This document shows positions 53,945 through 63,157 of a stretch of 64,000 nucleotides of DNA, piece by piece. The position numbers and the translations under genes are program-made. Positions within the stretch are counted from its first letter, which is position 1; each line of letters begins with the position of its first letter. The DNA is from Sporobacter sp963663605 (GTDB lineage: Bacteria > Bacillota > Clostridia > Oscillospirales > Oscillospiraceae): contig CAXXVF010000001.1 of the NCBI GenBank assembly GCA_963663605.2, forward strand, positions 310,001 through 374,000. The letters are read 5' to 3'. The notes below the pieces were generated by a model, which saw only the letters and a program-made list of their open reading frames with translations, was not told the origin of the DNA and searched no databases.

Positions 53945-54304
53945 ATGGATGATTATAAATTGGGCGTTATGGAGACAAAATTTGCCGAGCTGATATGGGA
54001 TAACGAACCCATCTCGTCCGGCGAGCTGGTGAAGCTCTGCGAAAAGGAGCTGACATGGAAAAAATCAACCACATACACGATGCTGCGCAGGCTTTGCGAC
54101 CGCGGGATATTTCAAAATACGGACGGCGCCGTTACGTCGCGCATGAGCAGGCGGGAATTTGCCGCCCTGCAGAGCGAAAAGTTTGTTGAGGAAACATTCG
54201 ACGGATCACTGCCGCAGTTTCTGGCGGCGTTTACGCTGAGAAAGAAACTGTCCGAAAGCGAGATCAGCGCGCTCCGGCGGCTTATCGACGGAAAGAAGGG
54301 GTGA
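53945..54304 (+). CDS. BlaI/MecI/CopY-family repressor
   Basis: The 119-residue protein has the BlaI winged helix (MDDYKLGVMETKFAELIWD, then KKSTTYTMLRRLCDRG) and a C-terminal dimerisation region. CGGAGG lies before the ATG. Its own promoter contains two repeats that look like BlaI operators. The M56 protease gene begins six bases downstream, the classical BlaI-BlaR1 order. No beta-lactamase or copper gene follows, so its target is unknown. Confidence 0.9.
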   Translation: MDDYKLGVMETKFAELIWDNEPISSGELVKLCEKELTWKKSTTYTMLRRLCDRGIFQNTDGAVTSRMSRREFAALQSEKFVEETFDGSLPQFLAAFTLRKKLSESEISALRRLIDGKKG

Positions 54305-54310
54305 ACCCTG

Positions 54311-56479
54311 ATGTGGATGTATACGCTTTTTCCTAAAGTATTCAATATGAGCCTTACGGCAGGAATCGTCATCGTTTTCGTGCTGCTTGTACGCCTGATG
54401 CTGAAAAAAGCGCCGAAAATATTTTCATATGCGCTGTGGGCCGTCGTGTTGTTCCGGCTCGTTTGCCCCGTGTCGTTTTCATCTCCGCTTTCGCTGATTG
54501 GGCTGTTTCAAGCGCCCGCGTCAGCAGCAAGCGGCGGCGTCTACAGCAGTATCGACTACATTCCCTCGGATATCGTGCATACGGAATATCCGCAGGTGAA
54601 TCTGCCGCTGCCGGGCGTCAGCGAAGCAATAAACAGCAGTTTGCCCTATGGCGCGGAGCAGCTTGCCGCCGACCCCCTGGAAGGGCTGATGGCGGCCGCG
54701 ACGCTGCTGTGGCTGTCCGGCATCGCCGCGATGCTCATATACAGCGCTGTGTCGCTGATACGCCTGCGCCGGAAGCTTGTCGGCGCGGTGCGCCTGCGGG
54801 GCAACATCTATTTTGCCGACCATATCGCCTCGCCGTTTGTCATCGGCGTTATACGTCCGAAAATCTATCTGCCGTCGACGCTCCCTGAGGAGGAGCAAAG
54901 CCATGTCGTCCTGCACGAACAGACGCATATACGAAGGCTTGACCATATCATAAAGATGCTGGCTTTTATCGCGCTGGCCGTGCATTGGTTCAATCCGCTT
55001 GTGTGGGCGGCGTTCGTGTTTGCCGTCAAGGACATGGAGATGTCCTGTGATGAGCGTGTCCTTAAGCAGATGGGCGGCGAGATTCGGGGGGCATACGGCG
55101 CGTCGCTTCTCTCTCTGGCGACAGGCCGGCGTCTCATTAACGGCAGCCCGCTGGCATTCGGCGAGGGAAACATCAAAGCACGTATCAAAAACATCATGAA
55201 CTTCAAAAAGCCGGCTGCATGGGTAATTGCCGTTTCGGTGCTTGCGGTCATTATCGCTATCGTGTGTCTGCTCGCAAACCCGCATGAAAAACAAATATCG
55301 TCTGACGCGCCGCCGGAAACTTCCGTTGAAGAAGTCACCGTCAATGCGATGGTGGCGTTTGTGGATGAGACGCTCTCGGAGACGGAGGCGCGGGCCTTGC
55401 AGAGCGGAATTGAGCAGATTCCCAATGTGATAACCGCCGATTTCGTGACCCGCGAAGAGGCATTTAACAGCTTTGAAGCTGAATATGCGGACGCGTCCGT
55501 GTTTGAGGGCCTCGACCCCGGCGTTCTCCGTCACAGATACTATGTCTATATTCGCGATATGTCCCTGGCCGGGCAGACAGCTAATGATATCTTAAACATA
55601 GCCGGCATCGCCACTGTTACTATGGCTCAAACCAACCCTACTTCGGATGAAACGCCTCAAAGCGCCTCCACAGCAGCGGTGGAACCGCTTATATTTGCGT
55701 CCGGCGAAACAGACCTTCTTATGCTCGGTACGCTTGCCTTTAATACATATATGGATTATCGGATGAGCGAAAAGACGCCGGTCGGTGAGCGCATTGCCTC
55801 CTGTAAGCTCAATGACATTTCCGTTCTGGCCGGCGATATCAAGGAATTTTGCGTAGCGCTGAATTACGATATTACGACCGATAATGACAATTACCTGAAT
55901 CCCTCGCTCGGCGCTCAGGGCAAAGGCACTTGGACCGATAACTATATGGAGATAAGGGTCAAATATGCCTATGACGATGTGTATTCAATCAAGGGTATCC
56001 GCACCGGCGGCGGCGCACAGGGGCTTGCGCCAGACGCTGCCGAGCCGTCCGGGACCGGGGAGGTGATCGCCCGGGCCGACGAGGATGGAAAAGACGAAAA
56101 TATATACCCGGATAAATCCCAGATGTTATATAACGCTTATACCAGCGCTCATTCGGATCGGTTCAGCCCGGAAGAAATACGCGACGCCATGGTAAGCGTC
56201 ATCATCAAGTTCCGGGATTTTGAAGGGTGTGAACTTATAGATCTTTGGTATGACGAGGAAAAATCCAATCATCAAATTGAAAGTTATATGGCGGGCGGTC
56301 ACGGTTCTGTTAATGGCGTCAGCAAGGATAATGTGATCGTCCTATATTCCGACTTTACCGTGGATTCTTCAGGCGGAGACGGAAGCTTGAATCCGAATTC
56401 GACTTACGCCAATTGGTGCTGGATTCTTATAAGAGACAGCGGCGAAGGAGAATGGAGAGTGGACGATTGGGGTTACTAA
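54311..56479 (+). CDS. BlaR1-like M56 metallopeptidase with FtsX-like extracellular domain
   Basis: The protein has 722 residues. N-terminal membrane helices surround the M56 protease motif HEQTH (H202-H206) with downstream DEMSCDE-like acidic sequence (MEMSCDERVLKQ). After a last helix near residue 315, residues about 340-420 resemble the FtsX extracellular domain (VDETLSETEARALQSGIEQI, then VTREEAFNSF). The remaining 300 residues hold a DUF4829-like region. It likely senses a cell-wall signal and degrades BlaI. The penicillin-binding sensor of BlaR1 is absent. Confidence 0.8.
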   Translation: MWMYTLFPKVFNMSLTAGIVIVFVLLVRLMLKKAPKIFSYALWAVVLFRLVCPVSFSSPLSLIGLFQAPASAASGGVYSSIDYIPSDIVHTEYPQVNLPLPGVSEAINSSLPYGAEQLAADPLEGLMAAATLLWLSGIAAMLIYSAVSLIRLRRKLVGAVRLRGNIYFADHIASPFVIGVIRPKIYLPSTLPEEEQSHVVLHEQTHIRRLDHIIKMLAFIALAVHWFNPLVWAAFVFAVKDMEMSCDERVLKQMGGEIRGAYGASLLSLATGRRLINGSPLAFGEGNIKARIKNIMNFKKPAAWVIAVSVLAVIIAIVCLLANPHEKQISSDAPPETSVEEVTVNAMVAFVDETLSETEARALQSGIEQIPNVITADFVTREEAFNSFEAEYADASVFEGLDPGVLRHRYYVYIRDMSLAGQTANDILNIAGIATVTMAQTNPTSDETPQSASTAAVEPLIFASGETDLLMLGTLAFNTYMDYRMSEKTPVGERIASCKLNDISVLAGDIKEFCVALNYDITTDNDNYLNPSLGAQGKGTWTDNYMEIRVKYAYDDVYSIKGIRTGGGAQGLAPDAAEPSGTGEVIARADEDGKDENIYPDKSQMLYNAYTSAHSDRFSPEEIRDAMVSVIIKFRDFEGCELIDLWYDEEKSNHQIESYMAGGHGSVNGVSKDNVIVLYSDFTVDSSGGDGSLNPNSTYANWCWILIRDSGEGEWRVDDWGY

Positions 56480-56530
56480 CAGGTTATAATTTATATGTAA
56501 AAGCTGAGAATATCAGCGCAGCATAAAATA

Positions 56531-56572
56531 ACACCGCCCGCGGCAAATCGGCCGGCGGGCGGTGTCTTTTTT
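56531..56572. terminator. Terminator between BlaR1-like and PEP carboxykinase genes
   Basis: Arms ACACCGCCCGC and GCGGGCGGTGT are flanked by T-rich sequence on both strands and separate convergent genes. Confidence 0.8.
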
Positions 56573-56601
56573 AACTATTAAGCGATATGCGGTGGAATAA
56601 A

Positions 56602-58500
56602 TCAGCCTTTGAAATCGCCCGGCAGGATCAGGTCGCCGTATTTGTCCTTGGCCGCGTTGATGCGTACGATCGCGGCGTCCCAGTATTCAAAGATCTCGTC
56701 CGGCGTGCCCGGGTCCATCTTTTTGTAATACGCTTTGGCGCGCTCCAACTTGTTGATCCATTTGGTGCAGCGGAAAGTGAACAGCGTCGTATAGATAGCC
56801 TCGGAGAAATCCTCGTTGAGATACTTCTTAAACATCGCTACCAGGTCTTCATACTTGGGGATTTTCCCGGTCGGCGTGTCGTAAGCGTCGAACTCACCGT
56901 GGATACGGCCGTCCGCCCAGTGCAGCCAGACTTTCTTTGCCAGCTTGCTTGTGGTGTAATTGCCGTTTTCATCAAGCATGAAGTAATTCGTGCTGAAGAT
57001 CTTCGGGGTCTTCTTAACGCTTTCGCCGAACTTGATGTTGTTGAGCGTATATTCGCCGAGCGGGTAGGACAGGAAGTCCATATTCGCCATCGGGCTGGGC
57101 ATGCGCACGCCCTCGGCGCCTATTGTGGCGCTGGTCGTCTCCGATTCAAGCGTAGCCGCTTTCATCAGGATGCCGTCTTTCCAGCTGGGGGATTCTTCGA
57201 TGGGGACCGTTGTATCGCTGTCGCGTCCGCCGTACAGGATGCCCTCGACCGGCACGCCGTCTTTGGCCTCGAAACCTTCCTTGTCGATATTATCAAGATA
57301 ATCCAGGCGCATGGTGTACCGTGCGTTTGCATGCGCGAGGCCGACCGTGTTACCGTCTTTATCCTTTGTATTTTCCTTCCATTGACCGAAATGGTTGCGG
57401 CCTTCCTTGGGGCTGTCAACGCCCATGCCGAGCCAATAGGGCTTGTTATCCGGCCCCTTAAGGACATTGGAGAAGATAACTTCCTGATCCTTCATGAGGT
57501 TTTCGAAAATCACCGGGTCGTCCTTGCCGTTGACGTCCTTGATGATCCCGAACATGCCGAATTCGACATTAACGGCGCGGAATTCGCCGTTGATATTGCG
57601 GAAATAGGCAATATCGTCGCCGACAATTTTTTCTCCGGGTATCATTGCCGTCGACGTCTTGCCGCAGGCTGAAGGATATGCGCCGCAGAAATAAGTCTTG
57701 CGGTTCTTTTCCGCGTCGACAGTGGCCATTACGAACATATGCTCACAGAGCCAGCCTTCCTGACCGGATTTATTAATCGCCAGGCGCATTGAATGCTTTT
57801 TCAGGCCGATCGAGTTGCCGGCATACTGGTTGTTCATGGAATAGACGATGTTGTTCTGGGTGTCCATGTAGATTCTGCGCTTATCTATATTGAGGGAATT
57901 ATTATTTTCATCGAGCACGCCGGCCGAATGGATGAAGCGGAAGAATTCGCCTTTTTCGGAATCCTTCATTTTAAGGAAATGATTGTATGCCGAGCGGTAC
58001 AGAATGAATTCCGAATGGGCAACATACCAGCTGTCGGTAAACTGGATACACGGCATCGTAAACGGGCTTTCCGTCGGGCCTTCCGAGAAAAACTGAACGA
58101 CGGCGTCCTTACCGTGCATGATGCCACGGGAGATTTCCATGATCTCCTTATATCCTTCGTCGTGCTCAATCGAGTTGAGCGATTTCATTCTTTCAAGGTT
58201 CTCATTATATACAAGGTAGCGGGTGGCTTTCTTGTCACGCCCCTGATCACCATACCCGTCCCAGTGAATGGTTTGCTTTGAATTGGCCAGGTGCTGTTCC
58301 TCGCCTTTAGCCAGAGCCTGATCCCGAACATACTGAATATCCTTCTCGCTGTCATTGCAGACATAAACGGATGCGGGATCGCAATGTTCGATAAACGTTC
58401 CGACAAACTCAATAACCTTGTCATTTTCCAGAGCTACCAGTTTTTGATAGCTTTCTTCACTCATTCGACTCTTTATAATCTGATCAAACTTAGTACTCAT
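56602..58500 (-). CDS. pckG: Phosphoenolpyruvate carboxykinase (GTP)
   Basis: This 632-residue enzyme interconverts oxaloacetate and PEP with GTP/GDP. The P-loop AYPSACGKTSTAM and the metal/substrate segments IVGDDIAYFR and FGWENAFG-like region (YWLGMGVDSPKEGRNHFG) belong to the GTP type, not the ATP type. In a fermentative anaerobe it may run toward oxaloacetate. GAGGAG precedes the ATG. It is the likely metabolic companion of nearby carboxylate transport. Confidence 0.95.
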   Translation of the reverse strand: MSTKFDQIIKSRMSEESYQKLVALENDKVIEFVGTFIEHCDPASVYVCNDSEKDIQYVRDQALAKGEEQHLANSKQTIHWDGYGDQGRDKKATRYLVYNENLERMKSLNSIEHDEGYKEIMEISRGIMHGKDAVVQFFSEGPTESPFTMPCIQFTDSWYVAHSEFILYRSAYNHFLKMKDSEKGEFFRFIHSAGVLDENNNSLNIDKRRIYMDTQNNIVYSMNNQYAGNSIGLKKHSMRLAINKSGQEGWLCEHMFVMATVDAEKNRKTYFCGAYPSACGKTSTAMIPGEKIVGDDIAYFRNINGEFRAVNVEFGMFGIIKDVNGKDDPVIFENLMKDQEVIFSNVLKGPDNKPYWLGMGVDSPKEGRNHFGQWKENTKDKDGNTVGLAHANARYTMRLDYLDNIDKEGFEAKDGVPVEGILYGGRDSDTTVPIEESPSWKDGILMKAATLESETTSATIGAEGVRMPSPMANMDFLSYPLGEYTLNNIKFGESVKKTPKIFSTNYFMLDENGNYTTSKLAKKVWLHWADGRIHGEFDAYDTPTGKIPKYEDLVAMFKKYLNEDFSEAIYTTLFTFRCTKWINKLERAKAYYKKMDPGTPDEIFEYWDAAIVRINAAKDKYGDLILPGDFKG

Positions 58501-58792
58501 AACCGCTCCTCTTTAACTTCTTGATCATTAGCAATGACCTGAAATGCAGAATTATTTTAATCCCAAACTGTATCTATGTCAAATATTTTCAGGATAGGTG
58601 GAATATGATGACGGCATATTATCGGTCTATTGGTTATTACTGCTATTATACCAATGCCGCTGCATAAATTTTTGTGCTTTTTTTCAACGGACGGCGATAT
58701 GCCAATGCGCTATGTCTTTAAACAGGCGCAGATATTTCAAGCCGTGTTTTAATAACCGCCGTTTCCGCGTGTGAGAGCGCACGCTTCGGTAT

Positions 58793-59662
58793 TTATAAGC
58801 GCCGCCAGTATTCATGACGGAAAGCCTTGTCTTTTTTAGAGGCTTCCGTTTGCTTTAAAAGAGCGGGGATATCTCGGTTTAAAGTGCCCTTGAGCATCAG
58901 GTAGTTTGAAGCGTGGTTTGCGCGGAAAACGGTGCCGTCCGAGTCCACATGTTTTAAAAACAGTTCCATTTCGGTCACAACGTCTTCCGGCTCCAGCAGC
59001 GTCAGTTTTCCTTCCCGTATATCCTGGGAGATGGATGCCCCCAGGTCTGCCAGCAGCGTCAAAAACGCGACGTATTCCGGCTTGATCCGGCTGATGAGGT
59101 CCGCAGAAGCCAGGGCGTGTTCCTCGAGGCGTTCTTTTCCGCCAAGGCCGGATATCAGCGTGATTGAGGACCGGATCCCGGAGGCCTTCAGCTTCTGACC
59201 GGCCCTTATGATTTCGTCTCCGGTCACGCCCTTTTCGATATCGCGCAAGACCTGATCATCCCCGGATTCCGCGCCCAGGTATACCATGGAAAGGCCTTCC
59301 TTCCCAAGGGCGATCAAATCGTCCGGCGATTTTCTCAGAATGTTTTTCGGGGAGCCGTATGCCGTAACGGACCGCACGCCGGGGAACAGGTCCTTTATTA
59401 AAGCAAGCAGCTCTTTAAGCTTGTCGGCCGGCAATACCAGCGCGTCCCCGTCCGCCAAAAATACTTTTTCAATCAGGTTACCGTACCGCTCGCGCGCTTC
59501 ATAAAAATCCCGCCGGATATCATCCATGCTTCGGATTTCAAAATTTTTATCCTTGTACATCGTGCAAAACCGGCAGCGGTTGTAGCTGCAGCCGATCGTG
59601 ACCTGCACGATCAGGCTGCGCGCTTCGCTTGGCGGCCGGTACACGGTTCCGACATAGTTCAT
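58793..59662 (-). CDS. Radical SAM protein with CX4CX2C motif
   Basis: This 289-residue protein has a radical SAM core. Its cluster motif is GCSYNRCRFC, with four residues between the first two cysteines rather than the usual three, a spacing seen in some Elp3/oxygen-independent coproporphyrinogen-like subfamilies. Other core motifs are AESGDDQVL and ISGLGGKER. The activity is unknown. AAAGGATTATACT precedes the ATG. No auxiliary cysteine domain is visible. Confidence 0.85.
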   Translation of the reverse strand: MNYVGTVYRPPSEARSLIVQVTIGCSYNRCRFCTMYKDKNFEIRSMDDIRRDFYEARERYGNLIEKVFLADGDALVLPADKLKELLALIKDLFPGVRSVTAYGSPKNILRKSPDDLIALGKEGLSMVYLGAESGDDQVLRDIEKGVTGDEIIRAGQKLKASGIRSSITLISGLGGKERLEEHALASADLISRIKPEYVAFLTLLADLGASISQDIREGKLTLLEPEDVVTEMELFLKHVDSDGTVFRANHASNYLMLKGTLNRDIPALLKQTEASKKDKAFRHEYWRRL

Positions 59663-59804
59663 AGTATAATCCTTTTAACAAATTAAAGTTACATTTATGG
59701 TTTTACGCAAGGACCATTATAAAACAAACATCATATATATTTGTAATAGACATAAACAGATTAAACTTATCTTTATTTTTTGTTGCTCAATCCTTGTGGC
59801 GGGA

Positions 59805-60494
59805 TTAACCTATTTTCCTTTTCTCAATATTATCCCAGTCTCTGTTCTCGCACCAATATACAATCTTATCTGTAACATCAAAAACCATTGATACAACAGT
59901 CGGACATGTTGTCTGTGCTGTTGCTTTCAGGATTTCGAAACAAGCTGAAATGCCAAAATCCTCGCTTGATTTTTCTAACATCTCTACAGCTTTGTTATAC
60001 CGGTCTAATCCCATCCAAGGATGCTGCTGTGTATTGCCCTTAAACGGCGAGAAGTTAGTCATCACGGAATACTCTGGCTTTGGTATATACTTATACCCTT
60101 GTCCAGGAATGATTTGCAGAACATTGCCGTCTTTATCCGACAGCTGAGATTGAAATGTAACACCCGGTACGCTGAAAATATTGTTGTTCTCCACAATCTT
60201 CTTAATCTCTTCAAAGGTCTTTTTGCACAATAGCAAATCAATATCCAGCATAATAATACTATTGGAATCTGCACATACCGGATCGCTTCTTTTGTCATAT
60301 GGCCAACAGGTAGGCATAGCTACAAAGTCACCTCTTGCGTTAGCACCAAAAAGTGGAAGCCATCCTTCCGTTTTATCATTTATTGCAATGTAGACGTTAT
60401 CATCGTCTGCAACAACCTTGTGTTCCATATCCAGAATATCAAGGTTCCAGCCGATAATGGTTTTTATGCGATTTGATACAATACTTGTACACAT
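59805..60494 (-). CDS. Linear amide C-N hydrolase (choloylglycine hydrolase-like), short form
   Basis: The 229-residue protein starts MCTS, which would expose the catalytic Cys after Met removal. Further family positions are GWNLD, SDKDGN and VMTNFSP with a later arginine in GLDRYN. This is the N-terminal-nucleophile group that includes bile-salt hydrolase and penicillin V acylase. It is shorter than usual (about 320), so substrate range is uncertain. It lies in the AT-rich island. An AGGATATT site precedes the ATG. Confidence 0.75.
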   Translation of the reverse strand: MCTSIVSNRIKTIIGWNLDILDMEHKVVADDDNVYIAINDKTEGWLPLFGANARGDFVAMPTCWPYDKRSDPVCADSNSIIMLDIDLLLCKKTFEEIKKIVENNNIFSVPGVTFQSQLSDKDGNVLQIIPGQGYKYIPKPEYSVMTNFSPFKGNTQQHPWMGLDRYNKAVEMLEKSSEDFGISACFEILKATAQTTCPTVVSMVFDVTDKIVYWCENRDWDNIEKRKIG

Positions 60495-60810
60495 AATAAT
60501 ATCCTGTATTCTAATTATCTTTTATTTTTTGTTGATAGAGCCAGTATAGGTCTACCGTTTAGCAACTTGATTAATCAACAATTAAGCATTATTTGGTTAT
60601 GCTGGTTAGCCTATTATACAACCATTTTATCAACTAGCTCTAATATAATAATGACATTTACACAACCTCGGTAAATCAAAAACATCCAAATCGGCCACGC
60701 GCAAGCCTCTCTAAACCGCTCTGTGCGCATAATATTTGTCGTTTTTTAGTATATTACCACGGACCATTAAAAACCACAATGTTCCATATTAAAACGGTGC
60801 GGTGAAAATA

Positions 60811-60836
60811 AAAAAGCCTTGTTTCCAAGGCTTTTT
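60811..60836 (-). terminator. Terminator belonging to the displaced rlmD 3' end
   Basis: AAAAAGCCTTG and CAAGGCTTTTT form an 11-base stem around TTTC. On the minus strand it follows the remnant stop codon by six bases. Confidence 0.8.
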
Positions 60837-60842
60837 ATACGA

Positions 60843-60884
60843 TTACTTCTCCACTCTTGACATCCATACCACCATCTCGACGTG
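60843..60884 (-). pseudogene. Displaced 3' end of rlmD
   Basis: The minus strand encodes HVEMVVWMSRVEK and a stop, matching HVETVVLMSRK at the end of rlmD (63158-63193). The homology begins exactly at the His codon and ends at the stop. The 27-base block 60858-60884 is identical to 63167-63193 at 24 positions. The terminator beside it suggests it is the original gene end. Confidence 0.7.
60858..60884 (+). repeat. Left att-like repeat (27 bases)
   Basis: It begins TGACATCCATACC and ends CTCGACGTG. It is in the same orientation as the copy inside rlmD at 63167-63193, as expected for attL/attR around an integrated element. Confidence 0.6.
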
Positions 60885-60994
60885 TAATACATAGGCTATT
60901 CCCAGAAACACACAAGAATACCCGAAATCCATTGATATTACTGGATTTTTACTGGGCCATCTTTTGCTTTTATATTCATATTGTTGCCACACAA

Positions 60995-61009
60995 AAGTAG
61001 GCTATTTTG
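60995..61009 (+). repeat. TAGGCTA-containing direct repeat, left copy
   Basis: AAGTAGGCTATTTTG matches the sequence at 63087-63101 with one difference. It may be a recombinase binding or crossover site. Confidence 0.55.
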
Positions 61010-61165
61010 CAGCTAGATGTTTTTCACCCCCCTAAATATCAGCTTATTATATGAGCAACAAACTTCTATTTATAATCCAATTGAATTTCAATTTTATAAA
61101 TTAGTATCTACTCAACAAACGGGCATTTATCGATTTCATCCAGTTATATAAATCGGAATTTATTA

Positions 61166-62032
61166 CTATCCAAATATTGAAATCGCAACCGTTGCTAATA
61201 ACATAAGTCCAAGACCAAACAAAGCCCTCTTTGAAAGTTTTTCTCCGAAAACAAAATAAGAGAAGAAGACTGTCACCAGAATGCTCATTTTATCAATTGG
61301 CACAACAACACTAACTTTTCCGTTCTGGATAGCATAATAATAACAAAGCCACGAACCGCCAGTTGCCAGACCTGATAGGGTAATGAATCCGAGTTCCTTT
61401 TTATCAAGAAACTTCAACTGACCTTGCTCGCCTTTCATGAACACTACAAGCCACGCCATTAAAAGCACCACACCTGTCCTGATTGCTGTGCCAAGATTTG
61501 ACTCTACGCCTGTGATACCGACCTTTGCAAGAATAGAAGTCATTGCCGCAAAAACGGCAGACAGGATGGCATAGATCATCCATTTCCCATTCGTATTTCT
61601 TCCTTCGCTCTGCTTCTTTTCAACCATTAGAAATATTCCAGCACCAAGTACGGCAGTGCATATCAGTTTTATTGCCAGATGCTCATTTTCGCCGAACAAG
61701 ATGATGGCAAGAACCACGGTCAATATTGTTGATGATTTATCAATTGGTACGACTTTGTTTACATCGCCCATCGAAAGTGCTTTAAAATAGCTGATCCACG
61801 ATGCACCAGTTGCCAATCCTGAAAGAGTCAAAAATACAAGTGATTTTGTATCTATATCTGTGATTGTTCCTGCGGAACCAACAATCAGAACCATGACCCA
61901 TGAAAACAGAAGGACTACAATAGTTCGCAGTGCAGTTGCAATATCTGAATTTGTTTTCTTAATTCCACATTTTGCAAGGATGGAAGTCAAGCCTGCAAAT
62001 ATTGCGGATAGTATTGCCATAACAATCCACAT
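61166..62032 (-). CDS. EamA-family (DMT) transporter
   Basis: The 288-residue protein has ten hydrophobic helices in two EamA repeats, each carrying a similar ATALRT/GTAIRT and SGLATGASW/SGLATGGSW motif. It probably exports or imports a small metabolite. GGAGGCAACCTC precedes the ATG. It lies inside the recombinase-linked unit and could be cargo; substrate is unknown. The two repeats are strikingly similar to each other. Confidence 0.85.
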   Translation of the reverse strand: MWIVMAILSAIFAGLTSILAKCGIKKTNSDIATALRTIVVLLFSWVMVLIVGSAGTITDIDTKSLVFLTLSGLATGASWISYFKALSMGDVNKVVPIDKSSTILTVVLAIILFGENEHLAIKLICTAVLGAGIFLMVEKKQSEGRNTNGKWMIYAILSAVFAAMTSILAKVGITGVESNLGTAIRTGVVLLMAWLVVFMKGEQGQLKFLDKKELGFITLSGLATGGSWLCYYYAIQNGKVSVVVPIDKMSILVTVFFSYFVFGEKLSKRALFGLGLMLLATVAISIFG

Positions 62033-62108
62033 GAGGTTGCCTCCACAAATTCTGATTTGTTTAATTCATTTAATCGAATTTCAATCTATCTTCTCGAAAT
62101 TGAATTTC

Positions 62109-63029
62109 TTACTTCTTTTTTGAACTATATTTCTTGCTACTGCGATGAGTAACATTCTCATCCCGTACAACATTACTGCGTCTGTTCTTCTCTTTCTGCA
62201 CAGCACGGAATTCATTCTCAGTTATAATCGGAGGATGGTTATCCTTAATTTGATACTCGTATTGCCCGGTAGCCGAATCCAGTAATGTAACCGTGCCGAT
62301 ATACTTTTCATTGCACAGAAGGTTTTCGATGGAACGCTTACTCCAATTTTCTTTACCAGTAGGGGAGGCAATGCCTGCATTGGACAATTTTTTAATGATA
62401 CCAAGTACGCTGTCACCATCAAGATACCATCTGAAAATATCACGAACAGCTTTAGCCTGCTGCTCATCAATTATCAGTTTGCCATCTGAATCTTTAGTAT
62501 AGCCGTACAGTTTACGGCTATATAAGCCCGATGTCCCGTTTGCTGCACGGAAACTTAACCCCAGGCGAATATTATCGCTTCTATTTTCATTCTCAGCTTG
62601 GGCAAACGACTCCATTACAGATAATAGAAGCTCACTGTCCATCTCATCCGTATCTAGATTCTCTTCCATGAAAATCACCCTTGTTCCGGCAACTTTCAAT
62701 CTCCTGAGCGCAGTTAATGTATCTACTGTATCCCTTCCAAATCGGCTAATGCTTTTTGTTAGAATGACCGATATTCTCTTTGCCTCGCATTCCAGTATCA
62801 TTCGGTCGAATTCTCTTCGAGGGGATTCACTCTTAGCGGATGCTATATCAATAAAAGTATCGGAAAGCTTCCACTGTTCAACATTCGAAATTGCTCTTGT
62901 TAGCGCAGATACCTGAGCCGACAAACTATTCAGTTGTTCTCTTTCATTTGTACTAACTCTGCAATAGATACCGACATTCTTATCCAGACGGTCATTCTTT
63001 GCTGGGATATACCAAACTTTAGATTCCAT
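62109..63029 (-). CDS. Serine recombinase (resolvase/invertase family)
   Basis: The 306-residue protein has an N-terminal resolvase domain with the nucleophile region GIYCRVSTNEREQLNSL and the arginine-bearing SISRFGRDTVDTL. A recombinase domain follows (SGLYSRKLYGYTKD, IVKNLLCNEKYIG-like). The C-terminal zinc ribbon of large serine integrases is not visible and the tail is lysine-rich. It is about 130 bases from the rlmD stop, a typical position for an integrase next to its att site. GGGGGTTG precedes the ATG. Confidence 0.88.
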   Translation of the reverse strand: MESKVWYIPAKNDRLDKNVGIYCRVSTNEREQLNSLSAQVSALTRAISNVEQWKLSDTFIDIASAKSESPRREFDRMILECEAKRISVILTKSISRFGRDTVDTLTALRRLKVAGTRVIFMEENLDTDEMDSELLLSVMESFAQAENENRSDNIRLGLSFRAANGTSGLYSRKLYGYTKDSDGKLIIDEQQAKAVRDIFRWYLDGDSVLGIIKKLSNAGIASPTGKENWSKRSIENLLCNEKYIGTVTLLDSATGQYEYQIKDNHPPIITENEFRAVQKEKNRRSNVVRDENVTHRSSKKYSSKKK

Positions 63030-63086
63030 ACATACACAACCCCCAAATAATTTAGCCTAATTATATCAAGAAAATGTAGCAATGAC

Positions 63087-63101
63087 AAGTAGGCTAATTT
63101 G
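63087..63101 (+). repeat. TAGGCTA-containing direct repeat, right copy
   Basis: AAGTAGGCTAATTTG matches the left copy at 60995-61009 except for one base. An inverted TAGCCTA lies 28 bases away at 63053-63059. Confidence 0.55.
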
Positions 63102-63157
63102 AGCGTTCCAAACATCAAACCGCAATATATTGTGGGTGCATAATGTCGAAGACGCAA

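Larger units (their letters stand above)
60495..61165. other. 671-base intergenic stretch holding an rlmD remnant and left element end
   Basis: From left to right it holds AT-rich spacer, the terminator at 60811-60836, the rlmD 3' remnant at 60843-60884 and two copies of TAGGCTATT. No further gene was found. Confidence 0.65.
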
